Part shown: in pieces, positions 18,829 through 26,975 of the stretch
Layout of the letters: each line of letters begins with the position of its first letter
Numbering within the stretch: position 1 is the first letter of the stretch
Source of the DNA: Akkermansia sp.
GTDB lineage: Bacteria > Verrucomicrobiota > Verrucomicrobiia > Verrucomicrobiales > Akkermansiaceae
DNA: 64,000 nucleotides
NCBI GenBank assembly: GCA_017415555.1
Contig: JAFQGF010000020.1
Span: 29,299-93,298, forward strand
Direction of reading: 5' to 3'
The notes under the pieces: model-generated
The model's database searches: none
Told to the model about the DNA's origin: nothing
Seen by the model: only the letters and a program-made list of their open reading frames with translations
Translations under genes and position numbers: made by a program

Positions 18829-20184
18829 TTAGTTTCCTCTCCTGCGCACAAAAATGACAGCGGCGGCAATCCAGATGAGCAGAGCAGCGGTTGAAATGCC
18901 CAGCATAATGGCCCAGCCCAGTTTGTAGAGCAGGGTGAGAGCCAGAGCTGTCCACAGACCTCCGCCCATAATGGGCTCGTGCAGCAACTGCTTGTAACCG
19001 AATGCCTGTGTGGCGCAAGTCTTGCTCTCCGGGTCGGCGGCACGCAACAGCAGCAGACCCGTGGCTGTCACTCCCAGCGATTGTCCGAACTCCGCAATGG
19101 CACACTCAAACCAGGATTCGCGGAAGAGGCGGCGTGCCACCACAACTACCATGAAGAGCGAGAGCAGCGTGCCCAGCACGATGAGTACCAGCAGCCCCAC
19201 CCAGTTGTCCAGCACCACCTGCACTTTGATGGTGGCCATGGCGGACACTACCAGGAAATCCAGCGCAGCACCGGAGACTCGCTGCATCTGGCCGTGGTCG
19301 ATGAGCTGGTGCACCCGCACGCGCTGCGCCAGTTTCTGCATCAGCAAGCCGCCTATCATGCAGAAGGGGAAGAGCGGGAAGCCTTTCATGAGGGTCACCA
19401 CTCCATCGGAGCTGCATGCGGCCTCCAGCTCCTGCAGGCCGTATCGCAGGCCGAAGCCGGCCAGAATAGCAATGCCTACCAGTGAAATGTGCCAGGCCAG
19501 TGAGTCGATGGAATCGCAATACACTGTCTGCACGCCAGCAGCGGGCTGTTCTTCTTTGCCGTAAATTCCTTTCTGCTGCAGTTTGTCCTGTTCCTCGAAG
19601 CGGCGGATATTCTGTATGTAGCCTTTGCGGGCTGCCCAGTTGATGAGGACAATGCCCAGAATGACTGCCAGTAGCATGCCGGCCGTGGCCATGGTGTAGC
19701 CCAGCGCGATTCCGTCTTCCCAACCAAAGGATTCGAAACTCTCTGCCATGCCGCTCACTGTGCCGTGTCCTCCCTGGAACCCGATTTCCAGCAGGTTGCC
19801 AAAACCCTCATTCACGCCAAAGAAAGGAAGCAGCAGGAACCCCACCGCTGCAAAGCCAATGACATACTGCCCCCAGGCCAGAATCTGCCCGAAACACAGC
19901 TGCGGAAAGGCAACTCGCACTACCTTGCCCAGCGGAGGAGTCACGACTCCCAGGAATAGCGTGGCAAATACAACGTTAATCATGAAACCAGGTAGTTTGC
20001 CAATAGCACTCACCACATCTGCCGGAATAAGACCGGGAAAACACTGGAAAATCAGCAGTCCGATGAACCCGCCAATTACGGAGCTAGGCAGGTAACAGCG
20101 CTGCAACAGCGGAATGAGAGTGCGCAGCACCTTACCGAGTACCAGCAGAATAGATAACAGGCAAAATACGAAAATAGCGGTCAT
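18829..20184 (-). CDS. Sodium/glutamate symporter-like (ESS family) transporter
   Basis: A 451-residue membrane protein with about 11-12 hydrophobic segments. It resembles the glutamate:sodium symporter (ESS/GltS) family: a long first half, then the motif GGHGTVSGMAESFESFG (GltS has GGHGT followed by a different tail), a cytoplasmic hydrophilic linker around residues 205-240 (EEQDKLQQKGIYGKEEQ), and a second repeat with GQSLGVTATGLLLLRAADP. The second half mirrors the first, as expected for an inverted-repeat transporter. The substrate is not predictable; glutamate is only the family default. It has its own promoter and terminator and is probably monocistronic. Confidence 0.78.
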   Translation of the reverse strand: MTAIFVFCLLSILLVLGKVLRTLIPLLQRCYLPSSVIGGFIGLLIFQCFPGLIPADVVSAIGKLPGFMINVVFATLFLGVVTPPLGKVVRVAFPQLCFGQILAWGQYVIGFAAVGFLLLPFFGVNEGFGNLLEIGFQGGHGTVSGMAESFESFGWEDGIALGYTMATAGMLLAVILGIVLINWAARKGYIQNIRRFEEQDKLQQKGIYGKEEQPAAGVQTVYCDSIDSLAWHISLVGIAILAGFGLRYGLQELEAACSSDGVVTLMKGFPLFPFCMIGGLLMQKLAQRVRVHQLIDHGQMQRVSGAALDFLVVSAMATIKVQVVLDNWVGLLVLIVLGTLLSLFMVVVVARRLFRESWFECAIAEFGQSLGVTATGLLLLRAADPESKTCATQAFGYKQLLHEPIMGGGLWTALALTLLYKLGWAIMLGISTAALLIWIAAAVIFVRRRGN

Positions 20185-20238
20185 GACAATGAGGAGAAGC
20201 GGAGAGAAATACAGCCCCAGTCCGGAACTGACGCGCGG

Positions 20239-20267
20239 AATATATCACAGCAGACTTTGGTAGTCAA
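20239..20267 (-). promoter_or_regulatory. Promoter of the ESS-type transporter gene
   Basis: TTGACT (20267-20262) and TATATT (20244-20239) on the minus strand with 17 bp spacing, 54 bases upstream of the start. It lies next to the divergent promoter at 20280-20308. Confidence 0.7.
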
Positions 20268-20279
20268 GCAGAAAAAGAC

Positions 20280-20308
20280 TTTACAATCCCTGCGCCTTCT
20301 CCTATACT
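20280..20308 (+). promoter_or_regulatory. Promoter giving an apparently leaderless mRNA
   Basis: TTTACA (20280-20285) and TATACT (20303-20308) with 17 bp spacing. The ATG at 20315 is only 6 bases past the -10 box, so transcription should start at or next to the start codon. Confidence 0.7.
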
Positions 20309-20314
20309 GCTCGC

Positions 20315-20866
20315 ATGGATTACATTCATGTGAGCAGCCGTACTCGCGCAGAAGGCAAGCACCGGGTAGTGACTTTCTTGTCGGTGCCCGATGGCGTCGA
20401 GATGGGCTGTATGCGCTTCGAGGCGGGCGTGGCTGCCGGAGAGTTCTGCGGTGTGCCGTGGCGGCTGGAATGCAAGGATAGTGTAGTTCACATCATGGCC
20501 GGGGAAGATTGTTATACAGCAGAGCTGAACAGCCGGGCAGGGGATGGTGGTATCGTGAGACTGAGCATTGCAGCCGACTCCGGAGCGCAGGTGCAGCTGG
20601 AGTACGACCGCTATTGTCCTTCTGTTGCCTGTGGCGTGGTGGAAGGCGTATCGTGCCGGGTGAACCTGCGACGAGTCCAGCATTTCTGGGCTATGTTGGT
20701 CAATGTTTTGACGATGGGGACTCTGCGCCATCTTCTGCCTGTTTGCGAGCCGATGCTACCCCCGCCCTCCCACCTCCTGTCTCCCTCTGCGCAGAAGCTC
20801 CTTTTTGCAGCAGCTGTGACGCTGCGGCTCATTTTCTGCTGGGAGGATGATTCGAACTGGGTGTGA
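20315..20866 (+). CDS. Hypothetical protein
   Basis: A 183-residue protein of unknown function. The first 110 residues look beta-rich (VVTFLSVPDGVEMGCMRFEAG, VHIMAGEDCYTAEL), followed by a Leu-rich helix (FWAMLVNVLTMGTLRHLL) and a Pro-rich turn. A good promoter places its start codon at the predicted transcription start, which supports the call. It has no signal peptide. It stands alone between a divergent transporter gene and the repeat element at 20885. Confidence 0.6.
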   Translation: MDYIHVSSRTRAEGKHRVVTFLSVPDGVEMGCMRFEAGVAAGEFCGVPWRLECKDSVVHIMAGEDCYTAELNSRAGDGGIVRLSIAADSGAQVQLEYDRYCPSVACGVVEGVSCRVNLRRVQHFWAMLVNVLTMGTLRHLLPVCEPMLPPPSHLLSPSAQKLLFAAAVTLRLIFCWEDDSNWV

Positions 20867-20884
20867 TTGATGCATTTGAAAAAG

Positions 20885-21242
20885 TGCGCGAGAAATTGAA
20901 ATTTGGCGAGCCGCAGGCGAGCGGAATTTGTGAGCCTCGCCGTATGGCGAGGCGGCATATGGTAGCCCAGGGCTTCAGCCCTGGGGAGGAGATGTTTAAA
21001 TATTGGAACCCCGACGAAAGGAGGGGTGGCATAATGCCCAGGCTTCAATATGTAGCATCGCTTTGTGCCACCCCACCATCCGGTGGGGTTCTCTTTGTTT
21101 TTTTTGCCTTTCCCACGGGTTTCGTTCGCGTTGCTCACTCCACCCGTGGCTATTTTATGCCGCCTCGCCGTTCGGCGAGGCTCTTAATTAGGCTCGCCTG
21201 ACGGGTTCGCACCCCCCCCGCCCAATTCCAATTTCTTGCGCA
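20885..21242. repeat. 358-bp palindromic repeat element with terminal inverted repeats
   Basis: The ends are 22-bp imperfect inverted repeats (TGCGCGAGAAATTG at the left, its counterpart ending CAATTTCTTGCGCA at the right), matching at 19 of 22 positions. Inside are nested hairpins: GCCTCGCC-GTAT-GGCGAGGC at 20934-20953 and its inverted sister GCCTCGCC-GTTC-GGCGAGGC at 21162-21181; CCCAGGGCT-TC-AGCCCTGGG at 20966-20985; CCCCACC-ATCC-GGTGGGG at 21071-21088 followed by a T-rich run; and CCACGGGT/ACCCGTGG at 21113-21149. No credible gene is inside. It resembles a MITE or a composite REP/BIME-type intergenic repeat. I see no clear target-site duplication. Confidence 0.75.
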
Positions 21243-21294
21243 TCTGCGTGTAAAGTCCGTTGTCCGAGGATTTGTGTCATGTTGCAGAAAAATC

Positions 21295-21323
21295 TTGCAC
21301 CGGGGCTGCTCATTCGCTAGTAT
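21295..21323 (+). promoter_or_regulatory. Promoter of tRNA-Ser
   Basis: TTGCAC (21295-21300), 17 bp, TAGTAT (21318-21323); the mature tRNA begins at 21354. Confidence 0.72.
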
Positions 21324-21353
21324 AGACGCACGCACAGTTTGTGCCTTATTCCA

Positions 21354-21440
21354 GGATGGGTGGCAGAGCGGTTTAATGCAGCGGTCTTGAAAACCGCCGA
21401 AGGTTTATCCCTTCCGTGAGTTCGAATCTCACCCCATCCG
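21354..21440 (+). tRNA. tRNA-Ser (anticodon UGA)
   Basis: An 87-base cloverleaf: acceptor GGATGGG/CCCATCC with discriminator G, anticodon stem GCGGT/ACCGC with loop CTTGAAA (anticodon TGA, reads UCA), a long variable arm (a serine tRNA feature) and T-loop TTCGAAT. The CCA end is not encoded. Confidence 0.96.
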
Positions 21441-21452
21441 CTTATCCCATGA

Positions 21453-21490
21453 AAATCCCCGCAATCGCTTATCGGTTGCGGGGATTTTTA
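21453..21490 (+). terminator. Terminator after tRNA-Ser
   Basis: AATCCCCGCAA pairs with TTGCGGGGATT, followed by a short T run, 13 bases after the tRNA. Confidence 0.82.
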
Positions 21491-21545
21491 TGTTTCTGCG
21501 GTTGAACAATAAAAAACAACCCGCCGAAATCAGCGAGTTGTTGTA

Positions 21546-21617
21546 TAGCCCCGGCGGGAATCGAACCCACATCGAAGGTACCGGAAACCTTTGTCCTATC
21601 CATTGAACGACGGAGCC
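21546..21617 (-). tRNA. tRNA-Arg (anticodon CCG)
   Basis: A 72-base cloverleaf on the minus strand: acceptor GGCTCCG/CGGGGCT with one G-U end pair and discriminator A, D-arm GTTC/GGAC, anticodon stem AAGGT/ACCTT with loop TTCCGGT (anticodon CCG, reads CGG), and T-loop TTCGATT. CCA is not encoded. Confidence 0.94.
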
Positions 21618-21637
21618 ATGCGCGTTAACTTGTGCGT

Positions 21638-21666
21638 ATCATGCCACAGAAGCTGCGTTATGTCAA
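21638..21666 (-). promoter_or_regulatory. Promoter of tRNA-Arg
   Basis: On the minus strand TTGACA (21666-21661), 17 bp, CATGAT (21643-21638), 20 bases upstream of the tRNA. Confidence 0.6.
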
Positions 21667-21747
21667 GTAAAGTGCGAATTGCTGTCACAGAAAGGGGCGG
21701 AAAGGCCATTCTGACGAGATTTTTCGGAGGTATAAATGAAATTTGTA

Positions 21748-21776
21748 TTGACTCAAAGGGCGTCAGGGAGTAGAAT
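21748..21776 (+). promoter_or_regulatory. Promoter of the GAPDH gene
   Basis: TTGACT (21748-21753), 17 bp, TAGAAT (21771-21776), giving a leader of roughly 65 bases before the ATG at 21848. Confidence 0.75.
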
Positions 21777-21847
21777 AAGCGCATGCCTTGCTGGGCCGGG
21801 TGGCTTAGCGGGAAACAATCAACTTATAGAATATATATCCTCATACT

Positions 21848-22855
21848 ATGGCTAAATACGCTATTAACGGTTTCGGTCGCATTGGTCGCAACGTGCTTCG
21901 CGCCATGTCCCAGACCGAGCTTGAGAAGGTTGTTGCCATCCACGACCTTACCCCCATCGCTACCACCGCTCACCTGCTCAAGTACGACTCCACGCAGGGC
22001 AAGTTCAACGGCACCATCGAGATCGACGGTGACAACCTCGTTGTGAACGGCCACGCCATCAAGATTGTTGGTGGTATGCTGGGTCCGGATCAGCTCCCCT
22101 GGGCTGAGCTGGGTGTTGACGTGGTTCTGGAGTCCACCGGTCTCTTCACCGCTCGTGAGAAGGCTGAGGGTCACATCAAGGCTGGTGCCAAGAAGGTTCT
22201 TATCTCTGCTCCCGCCAAGAACCCCGACCTGACTTTCTGCATCGGCATCAACGATGACGAGTACGATGCTGCCAAGCACAACATCGTGTCCAACGCTTCC
22301 TGCACCACCAACTGCCTTTCCCCCATGGTGAAGGTTCTCAACGACAAGTGGGGCATCGAGAAGGGCATGATGAGCACCATCCACTCCTACACCAACGACC
22401 AGCGCATCCTCGACCTGCCGCACAGCGACCCCCGTCGTATGCGCGCTGCCGCTATCAACATCATCCCCACCACCACCGGTGCTGCCAAGGCTATCGGTGA
22501 GGTGATTCCCCAGCTCAAGGGTCTGCTTAACGGCGCTTCCTTCCGCGTGCCCACCCCGACCGGTTCTCTGACCGACTTCGTGGCCGTGCTGAAGAGCGAT
22601 GTGACCGTTGAGGAGGTGAACGCCGCCATGAAGGAGGCTGCTGAGGGCCCGCTTAAGGGTATCCTCGAGTACTCTGAGGAGGCTCTCGTGCTCCAGGACA
22701 TCGTGTCCAACCCCCACTCCTGCATCTTCGACGCCGGCTTCACCTATGTGGTAGGCGGCAACATGGTGAAGGTGTGCGGCTGGTACGACAACGAGTGGGG
22801 TTACTCCAACCGCGCTGCCGAGGCTATGAAGAAGCTGGGCGACTCCATCGCCTAA
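21848..22855 (+). CDS. gap: Glyceraldehyde-3-phosphate dehydrogenase, type I
   Basis: A 335-residue NAD-dependent glycolytic enzyme that oxidises and phosphorylates glyceraldehyde-3-phosphate. The Rossmann start [15 protein letters not shown] and the catalytic motif SNASCTTNC (Cys152) are intact, as are [30 protein letters not shown] and the C-terminal [11 protein letters not shown]. Length is normal for the family. Its third-position-rich codon usage (CTC, AAG, GCC, TCC) differs from nearby genes and is typical of strongly expressed genes. It is a single-gene unit with its own promoter and terminator. Confidence 0.98.
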   Translation: MAKYAINGFGRIGRNVLRAMSQTELEKVVAIHDLTPIATTAHLLKYDSTQGKFNGTIEIDGDNLVVNGHAIKIVGGMLGPDQLPWAELGVDVVLESTGLFTAREKAEGHIKAGAKKVLISAPAKNPDLTFCIGINDDEYDAAKHNIVSNASCTTNCLSPMVKVLNDKWGIEKGMMSTIHSYTNDQRILDLPHSDPRRMRAAAINIIPTTTGAAKAIGEVIPQLKGLLNGASFRVPTPTGSLTDFVAVLKSDVTVEEVNAAMKEAAEGPLKGILEYSEEALVLQDIVSNPHSCIFDAGFTYVVGGNMVKVCGWYDNEWGYSNRAAEAMKKLGDSIA

Positions 22856-22890
22856 GATTCTTTTGCCACAGTTGCAAAGCTAATCTTGTT

Positions 22891-22928
22891 GAGGGGAAGT
22901 ACCTGAGGGTATTTCCCCTCACTTTTTT
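22891..22928 (+). terminator. Terminator of the GAPDH gene
   Basis: GAGGGGAA (22891-22898) pairs with TTCCCCTC (22913-22920), followed by ACTTTTTT, 36 bases after the stop. Confidence 0.82.
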
Positions 22929-22998
22929 AGTATTTTTCATTTTTTTTCAAAATTTGATGAAAAAAACTCTCGCTCATGCGCCTATAGGGTAAAAGAGC

Positions 22999-23562
22999 AT
23001 GACTAACGACCCGACAGCGTGGGAGAAGGCACCCAACTTTCTGCCCACAGACTGGAGCGCGTGGCTGGATGAGTACGGTCCGCGGCTCATGCTCTATGCG
23101 CGCCAGCAGACCCACAGCCTGGCAGATGCCGAGGATGTGATGCAGGAAGCCGTGGTGCAGTTGGTGCGTGTGGTGGAGAGCGGCAGATTTGAGGGTGGTG
23201 TGGAGCAGTACGCCTCCTATGTATTGTCTGCCATTCGTCATCGGGCGGCAGATGTTGGCCGCCGCCGCAAGGCTCGCTACAAATATGAACAGATGGATGC
23301 AGACAGCCGGGACGCGGTGCAGGAAAACCCATGGCTGCATAGCGAGCATGATGATGACTTATACCGCCGCCACGTGGAGCGTATACTGCGCCGCATGCCG
23401 GCAGATTATGCTGAGATTTTGCTGTTGAAGCTGTGGGAGGATTTGACCCACCAGCAGATTGCCGAGGTGACGGGTGAAGCCGTCTCCACTGTTTATGCAC
23501 GATATCGCCGTGCTCTGGAGCGTTTTCGCGAGGAGCTGGCGGAAGACCCTTTACCCGAATAA
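22999..23562 (+). CDS. ECF-type RNA polymerase sigma factor
   Basis: A 187-residue sigma70-family protein. Region 2 spans about residues 20-95 (DEYGPRLMLYARQQTHSLADAEDVMQEAVVQL, then SYVLSAIRHRAADVGRRRKAR), and region 4 about 125-180 with a helix-turn-helix (LTHQQIAEVTGEAVSTVYARYRRAL). An acidic linker (SEHDDDLYRRH) joins them. Regions 1 and 3 are absent, as in extracytoplasmic-function sigma factors. It overlaps the next gene by 1 base, and that gene encodes a membrane protein that could be its anti-sigma factor. The targets are unknown; the adjacent convergent secreted-protein array is a candidate by position only. Confidence 0.9.
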   Translation: MTNDPTAWEKAPNFLPTDWSAWLDEYGPRLMLYARQQTHSLADAEDVMQEAVVQLVRVVESGRFEGGVEQYASYVLSAIRHRAADVGRRRKARYKYEQMDADSRDAVQENPWLHSEHDDDLYRRHVERILRRMPADYAEILLLKLWEDLTHQQIAEVTGEAVSTVYARYRRALERFREELAEDPLPE

Positions 23563-24035
23563 TGACAAAACAATTTACAGAAGATAAAGACGATACTCAG
23601 CCGCCGTTTCCGCCAACATCCCTGCGGTCGGAGTTCCGCGCGCGTCTGTTGGCCTCCATGGAGGCAGAGCAGGCTATTGCCCGGGCAGCCCGATTGGCAC
23701 CGGCCGCGATGTCGCCGGCCTTTCGCCAACGCCTGTTGAAGTCCATTTCGTCTGCTCCGCAGCGCCCCCGCCGTTTTGTTTCTCTGCGCTGGCAGTATGG
23801 TGCAGCCGCCAGTGTGGTGCTTTGCGCTATGGTGGGGAGTCTGTTCTGCATAGCACCGCAGGAGGGGCATACCTCTGCCCCGACTCTGCAGGCAACGGCT
23901 AGTCGGGGTATCCGTGTGAGTGAGTCTGGCTCGCAGTATTACGATACCATGACCGTCGTGGCGGCAGACAACACTGTGCTGCGTGTCCGCTCGCTGCCTT
24001 GTAACCTTTGCAACTTACCCGAAGACGTTATCTGA
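23562..24035 (+). CDS. Single-pass membrane protein, possible anti-sigma factor
   Basis: A 157-residue protein. The first 75 residues are cytoplasmic and contain two similar segments (SEFRARLLASMEAEQAIARAARL and PAFRQRLLKSISSAP), a small internal duplication. One membrane helix follows (AAASVVLCAMVGSLFCI), then about 55 residues outside. Such a cytoplasmic-TM-periplasmic layout directly after an ECF sigma gene is typical of anti-sigma factors, but I see no zinc-binding HxxxCxxC motif, so the role is inferred from position. Starts and stops overlap by 1 base on both sides. Confidence 0.72.
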   Translation: MTKQFTEDKDDTQPPFPPTSLRSEFRARLLASMEAEQAIARAARLAPAAMSPAFRQRLLKSISSAPQRPRRFVSLRWQYGAAASVVLCAMVGSLFCIAPQEGHTSAPTLQATASRGIRVSESGSQYYDTMTVVAADNTVLRVRSLPCNLCNLPEDVI

Positions 24036-24790
24036 TGAACTCCCGCCTCACCAGCTTCCTGTGCCTTTTGCTGCTGCTCGTTGTAGCAGTGGGGCAGCTC
24101 TTTGCAGCAACAACCGCAGAGCAGGGACGTGTGGTGTTTGGTGTGGTGCCGGCTGATACGAATGTTAAGGGCGTCGTGGTGGAAAGGGTCCTGCCCGGCA
24201 GCCCGGCAGAGAAGGCCGGCCTGCGCGCCGGGGATCATATATGGAGACTTAACGGCGTAAACGTGACGCATAAGGACGCCCTGCGGCAGATGATAGCCAC
24301 AGGCCGCCCAGGAGATGTGCTGCGTGTGCAGTACCGCCGCAGCGAGGTGTGGCGTACTGCTCTTGTGGAACTGGCCGCCAGGCCGGAGCCTGCTTCTACT
24401 CCGGTTTCGGCCGTGAGTACCGAGCAAGTGGCCGTTCCCTACGAGGTGAGTCTGCAGATGAGTCAGGCGCGTGCTCGCATCCGCCACCAGCTCGGGGCTC
24501 TACCCTATCGCATGAAACCCTCTGCCGTGGTGGCAGACCTGCGCGAGCTGCGTAACCTCGCTCTCACCTTGCAGGTGAATCAGCCCAACTGGATGCAGGG
24601 TGGTAATGATGAGGCCGAACTGGAATATACGGATGCACAAGGCAGCCTCATGCTGCATGCGCTGGATGGTCGGCTTACCCTCATCGTGCGCGATGCCGCG
24701 GGCAATGTGCTTTCCCTCCATGCGCTCAACACCCCGCAGGAGTGCCGGGCTCTCCCGCAGGAGCTCGTCCGCCGCCTCCAGGCGCTGTGA
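24035..24790 (+). CDS. Secreted PDZ-domain protein
   Basis: A 251-residue protein with a signal peptide (MNSRLTSFLCLLLLLVVAVGQLFA). A PDZ domain covers about residues 30-115: VVVERVLPGSPAEKAGLRAGDHIWRLNGVNV, then PGDVLRVQYRR. The last 110 residues form a second domain (EYTDAQGSLMLHALDGRLTLIVRDAAGN) that resembles the tail of the PDZ protein at 26270-26974 (TLYLAAGETLIRIKSSERSLTIRNN), so the two are probably paralogues. There is no protease domain. The ATG overlaps the previous stop by 1 base, so it belongs to the sigma factor operon and could act as an envelope sensor or scaffold. Confidence 0.8.
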   Translation: MNSRLTSFLCLLLLLVVAVGQLFAATTAEQGRVVFGVVPADTNVKGVVVERVLPGSPAEKAGLRAGDHIWRLNGVNVTHKDALRQMIATGRPGDVLRVQYRRSEVWRTALVELAARPEPASTPVSAVSTEQVAVPYEVSLQMSQARARIRHQLGALPYRMKPSAVVADLRELRNLALTLQVNQPNWMQGGNDEAELEYTDAQGSLMLHALDGRLTLIVRDAAGNVLSLHALNTPQECRALPQELVRRLQAL

Positions 24791-24959
24791 AATCAGCGTT
24801 TCGTGTGAGAAAAAACGATGTTGAATCCGCACACGGTGCAGGCGTTATAAGCCATTGCTTCCCAAAAATGACTCCGCCGCGCTTCGAGCAACCGTTTGCG
24901 CTGAAGCTTCGCTGAGACGAGATGAGCCCGCGCATAAGCACGGGCTACTGGAGAATGCA

Positions 24960-26273
24960 TCAGAGGATATCCGGTGCGATGAGGGGGCGGTCTTCCGCTG
25001 CTTTCTGACGTCGTTGGAGCCGCAGGCGGTAGATGAGGGGCAGGTCGTACTCCTTGCCTCGCAGGGCGGGGGGGATGATAATCTGCCATTCTGTTGCGGC
25101 GGGCAGTTGCGGTGCCAGCTCGCGAAGGATAGTGGGCAGATCGTGTTCGGAGATGACGCGGTCGCGCACGCGCAGGTAACTCTCGGGGCCTAGTTCTTCC
25201 TCCTCGATGAAGCGGACTTCGGTGAGCGGTTTATTTTGCCCGTCCACCTGTTTGGTGCGGTAGAGAATGCCGTTGGAAAGTTTCTGAGTGCCGGGGATTT
25301 TCTCCTGGGCGGCAAGAATTTCCGGGGTGAGTTTAGTGTGTTGCTGGCGCGTGAGTTCTTCCCGGGCTTTCCAGCAAGCTTCGGATGCTGCGGCGTATTC
25401 CTTCCGGAGTGTTTTGTAGCTTTCCTCCGAGTCGTTGACATAGAGGTCCCACAGGGATTCCACTCGGGAGAGCATGCGCTCATCCGCCTCTGCCCACAGG
25501 GCGGCACGGGCACCGCTCAGAATAGCCTCTTCGTGGTCAAATTCGGGCGTGCTCATAGCGATGGCGGGCAGTGGAGGCTGCTTGGTGTCGAAGTATTTCT
25601 GGATGCGCTCAATCTCTTCGTTTTCCAGACTTTCTCGCACGGCCAGAATTTCCACAGCCTTGATGCCGAGTTTTTTCGGATAGATGCGGTCTGTCTTGCT
25701 CAGCATATCCGGTGTGAGCAGAAAGCGCCAGGCACGGCCCCGCGGAGCCTCGTACAGGGCATCATCTATGGCTAGCGGAGTACTGCTCACATACAGGGAA
25801 ATCTCGCTGCCGGGCACACGGGCAATCAGTCTGTGGGCGCGGCGAGCCCGGTAGTTGTCCTCAGCGGTTTCTGCTGTGTACACATCGTATTGCAGGCCGT
25901 CCGGCAGTTTCTGTACGTCCGGCTGGGCAGCATGGGCAGGAAGGAAATCTGCTAGGGGAAGTTGTTTGAGCACGAAATCCCGGCGTTGTTCCCACAGTTT
26001 GTGCATGCGCTTCCATGTGGCTTCCTCGCCGGCTTCCAGAGCAAAACGGAAGCCTGCCAAGAAGGTTTCCCGGTCGGGCAATTTTGCTTTTTCCGGTTTT
26101 TGTTTGAGTGTGTTGTGATAGTCTCGCATAAGGTCATCTATAAGGCTGATGGCCTCGTAGGCGAGTTTGGCGTTGTCGAATTGCTCCCAGGCATTGGAGG
26201 TGGGGGCTGGGGCTTCCTGTGCACAGATGGGGCAGAGGATTAGGGGGAGAATGCTGAGGTAATGCGAGTTCAT
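24960..26273 (-). CDS. Secreted protein with two degenerate FKBP-like halves
   Basis: A 437-residue protein with a signal peptide (MNSHYLSILPLILCPICAQ). Two halves look alike. Each has an FKBP_N-like helical piece (TFLAGFRFALEAG near residue 70; AILSGARAALWAE near 250), then a KLPDGLQYDVYT or KLSNGILYRTKQ strand as in Mip/FKBP prolyl isomerases, then a segment like FKBP's W.IPP..L (AWRFLLTPDML; EWQIIIPPALRGKEYDLPLIYRLRL). The catalytic aromatic pocket is not convincing, so isomerase activity is doubtful. It is the last gene of the cassette operon, overlapping the PDZ gene by 4 bases. About 170 bases to the convergent sigma operon contain only a weak hairpin at 24925-24947. Confidence 0.72.
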   Translation of the reverse strand: MNSHYLSILPLILCPICAQEAPAPTSNAWEQFDNAKLAYEAISLIDDLMRDYHNTLKQKPEKAKLPDRETFLAGFRFALEAGEEATWKRMHKLWEQRRDFVLKQLPLADFLPAHAAQPDVQKLPDGLQYDVYTAETAEDNYRARRAHRLIARVPGSEISLYVSSTPLAIDDALYEAPRGRAWRFLLTPDMLSKTDRIYPKKLGIKAVEILAVRESLENEEIERIQKYFDTKQPPLPAIAMSTPEFDHEEAILSGARAALWAEADERMLSRVESLWDLYVNDSEESYKTLRKEYAAASEACWKAREELTRQQHTKLTPEILAAQEKIPGTQKLSNGILYRTKQVDGQNKPLTEVRFIEEEELGPESYLRVRDRVISEHDLPTILRELAPQLPAATEWQIIIPPALRGKEYDLPLIYRLRLQRRQKAAEDRPLIAPDIL

Positions 26274-26974
26274 GGGCGGTAATAATCGGCCTGGAGCAGA
26301 AGCTCCGTGAGTTTTTCGTGCAGGCGTTCGTCATCCCGGGTGTAGTTGCCGGCGCGCAGGTAGGCGTCCGGAACTTTGGGGTGGTTATTGCGGATGGTGA
26401 GGCTGCGTTCGGATGACTTGATGCGGATGAGGGTCTCGCCCGCAGCGAGGTAGAGGGTGCAAGTGTCGTATTCATCCTTCTGCGCCAGCCCCATATCCGC
26501 GAGCTTGAGCATGTGGCGACGCACGGCAGGAACATCTACCGTGGCTTCTTCTGCCTGCGGGCAGAGCAGCAGAAGCAGGCGATTGAGTTCGCTTGTCTGC
26601 TCGCTGTTGAGGGTGGGTTGCTCGGGGCGGGTTGCGAGAGTGAGGCTCAGCTCGATTACTTCCCCCAGGCGCAGGACGCGCAGTTGCAGCACATCTCCCG
26701 GCTTGCATTCCTGCATCAGTGCGGCAAGTTCCTCTTTTTTGCCTATGGGTTTAGCATTGATGCTCAGGATGATATCCCCATCTTTCAGTACCTCGGCGGC
26801 AGGTGTTTTTGCCACGGTGCCGACCACACTGAGGCCGGTGCCGGATGGGATGAGGGCGGCGTAGTGCTCGCGCAGGTAATCTGGGGTGGGCTCTGCGCGC
26901 AATCCCAGCAGCGGTTGCGGGGCTGCCATGGCCGGGCTGAGTCCCAGCAGCATGAGGTATAGAAGGCGTTTCAT
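26270..26974 (-). CDS. Secreted PDZ-domain protein closing the cassette array
   Basis: A 234-residue protein. The start at 26974 gives a clean signal peptide (MKRLLYLMLLGLSPAMAAP); an upstream in-frame ATG would overlap the preceding gene. A PDZ domain spans about residues 25-110 (VVGTVAKTPAAEVLKDGDIILSINAKPIGKKEEL, PGDVLQLRVLRLGEVIEL). The C-terminal domain, with strands TCTLYLAAGETLIRIKSS and RSLTIRNN, resembles that of the PDZ protein in the sigma operon. It starts 1 base after the stop of A1 and overlaps the FKBP-like gene by 4 bases, so it is translationally coupled to both. Confidence 0.8.
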   Translation of the reverse strand: MKRLLYLMLLGLSPAMAAPQPLLGLRAEPTPDYLREHYAALIPSGTGLSVVGTVAKTPAAEVLKDGDIILSINAKPIGKKEELAALMQECKPGDVLQLRVLRLGEVIELSLTLATRPEQPTLNSEQTSELNRLLLLLCPQAEEATVDVPAVRRHMLKLADMGLAQKDEYDTCTLYLAAGETLIRIKSSERSLTIRNNHPKVPDAYLRAGNYTRDDERLHEKLTELLLQADYYRP

Positions 26975-26975
26975 G

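Noticed and set aside
24925..24947. Hairpin AGCCCG...CGGGCT as terminator of the array operon
   Set aside because: The stem is interrupted and not followed by a T run on either strand.
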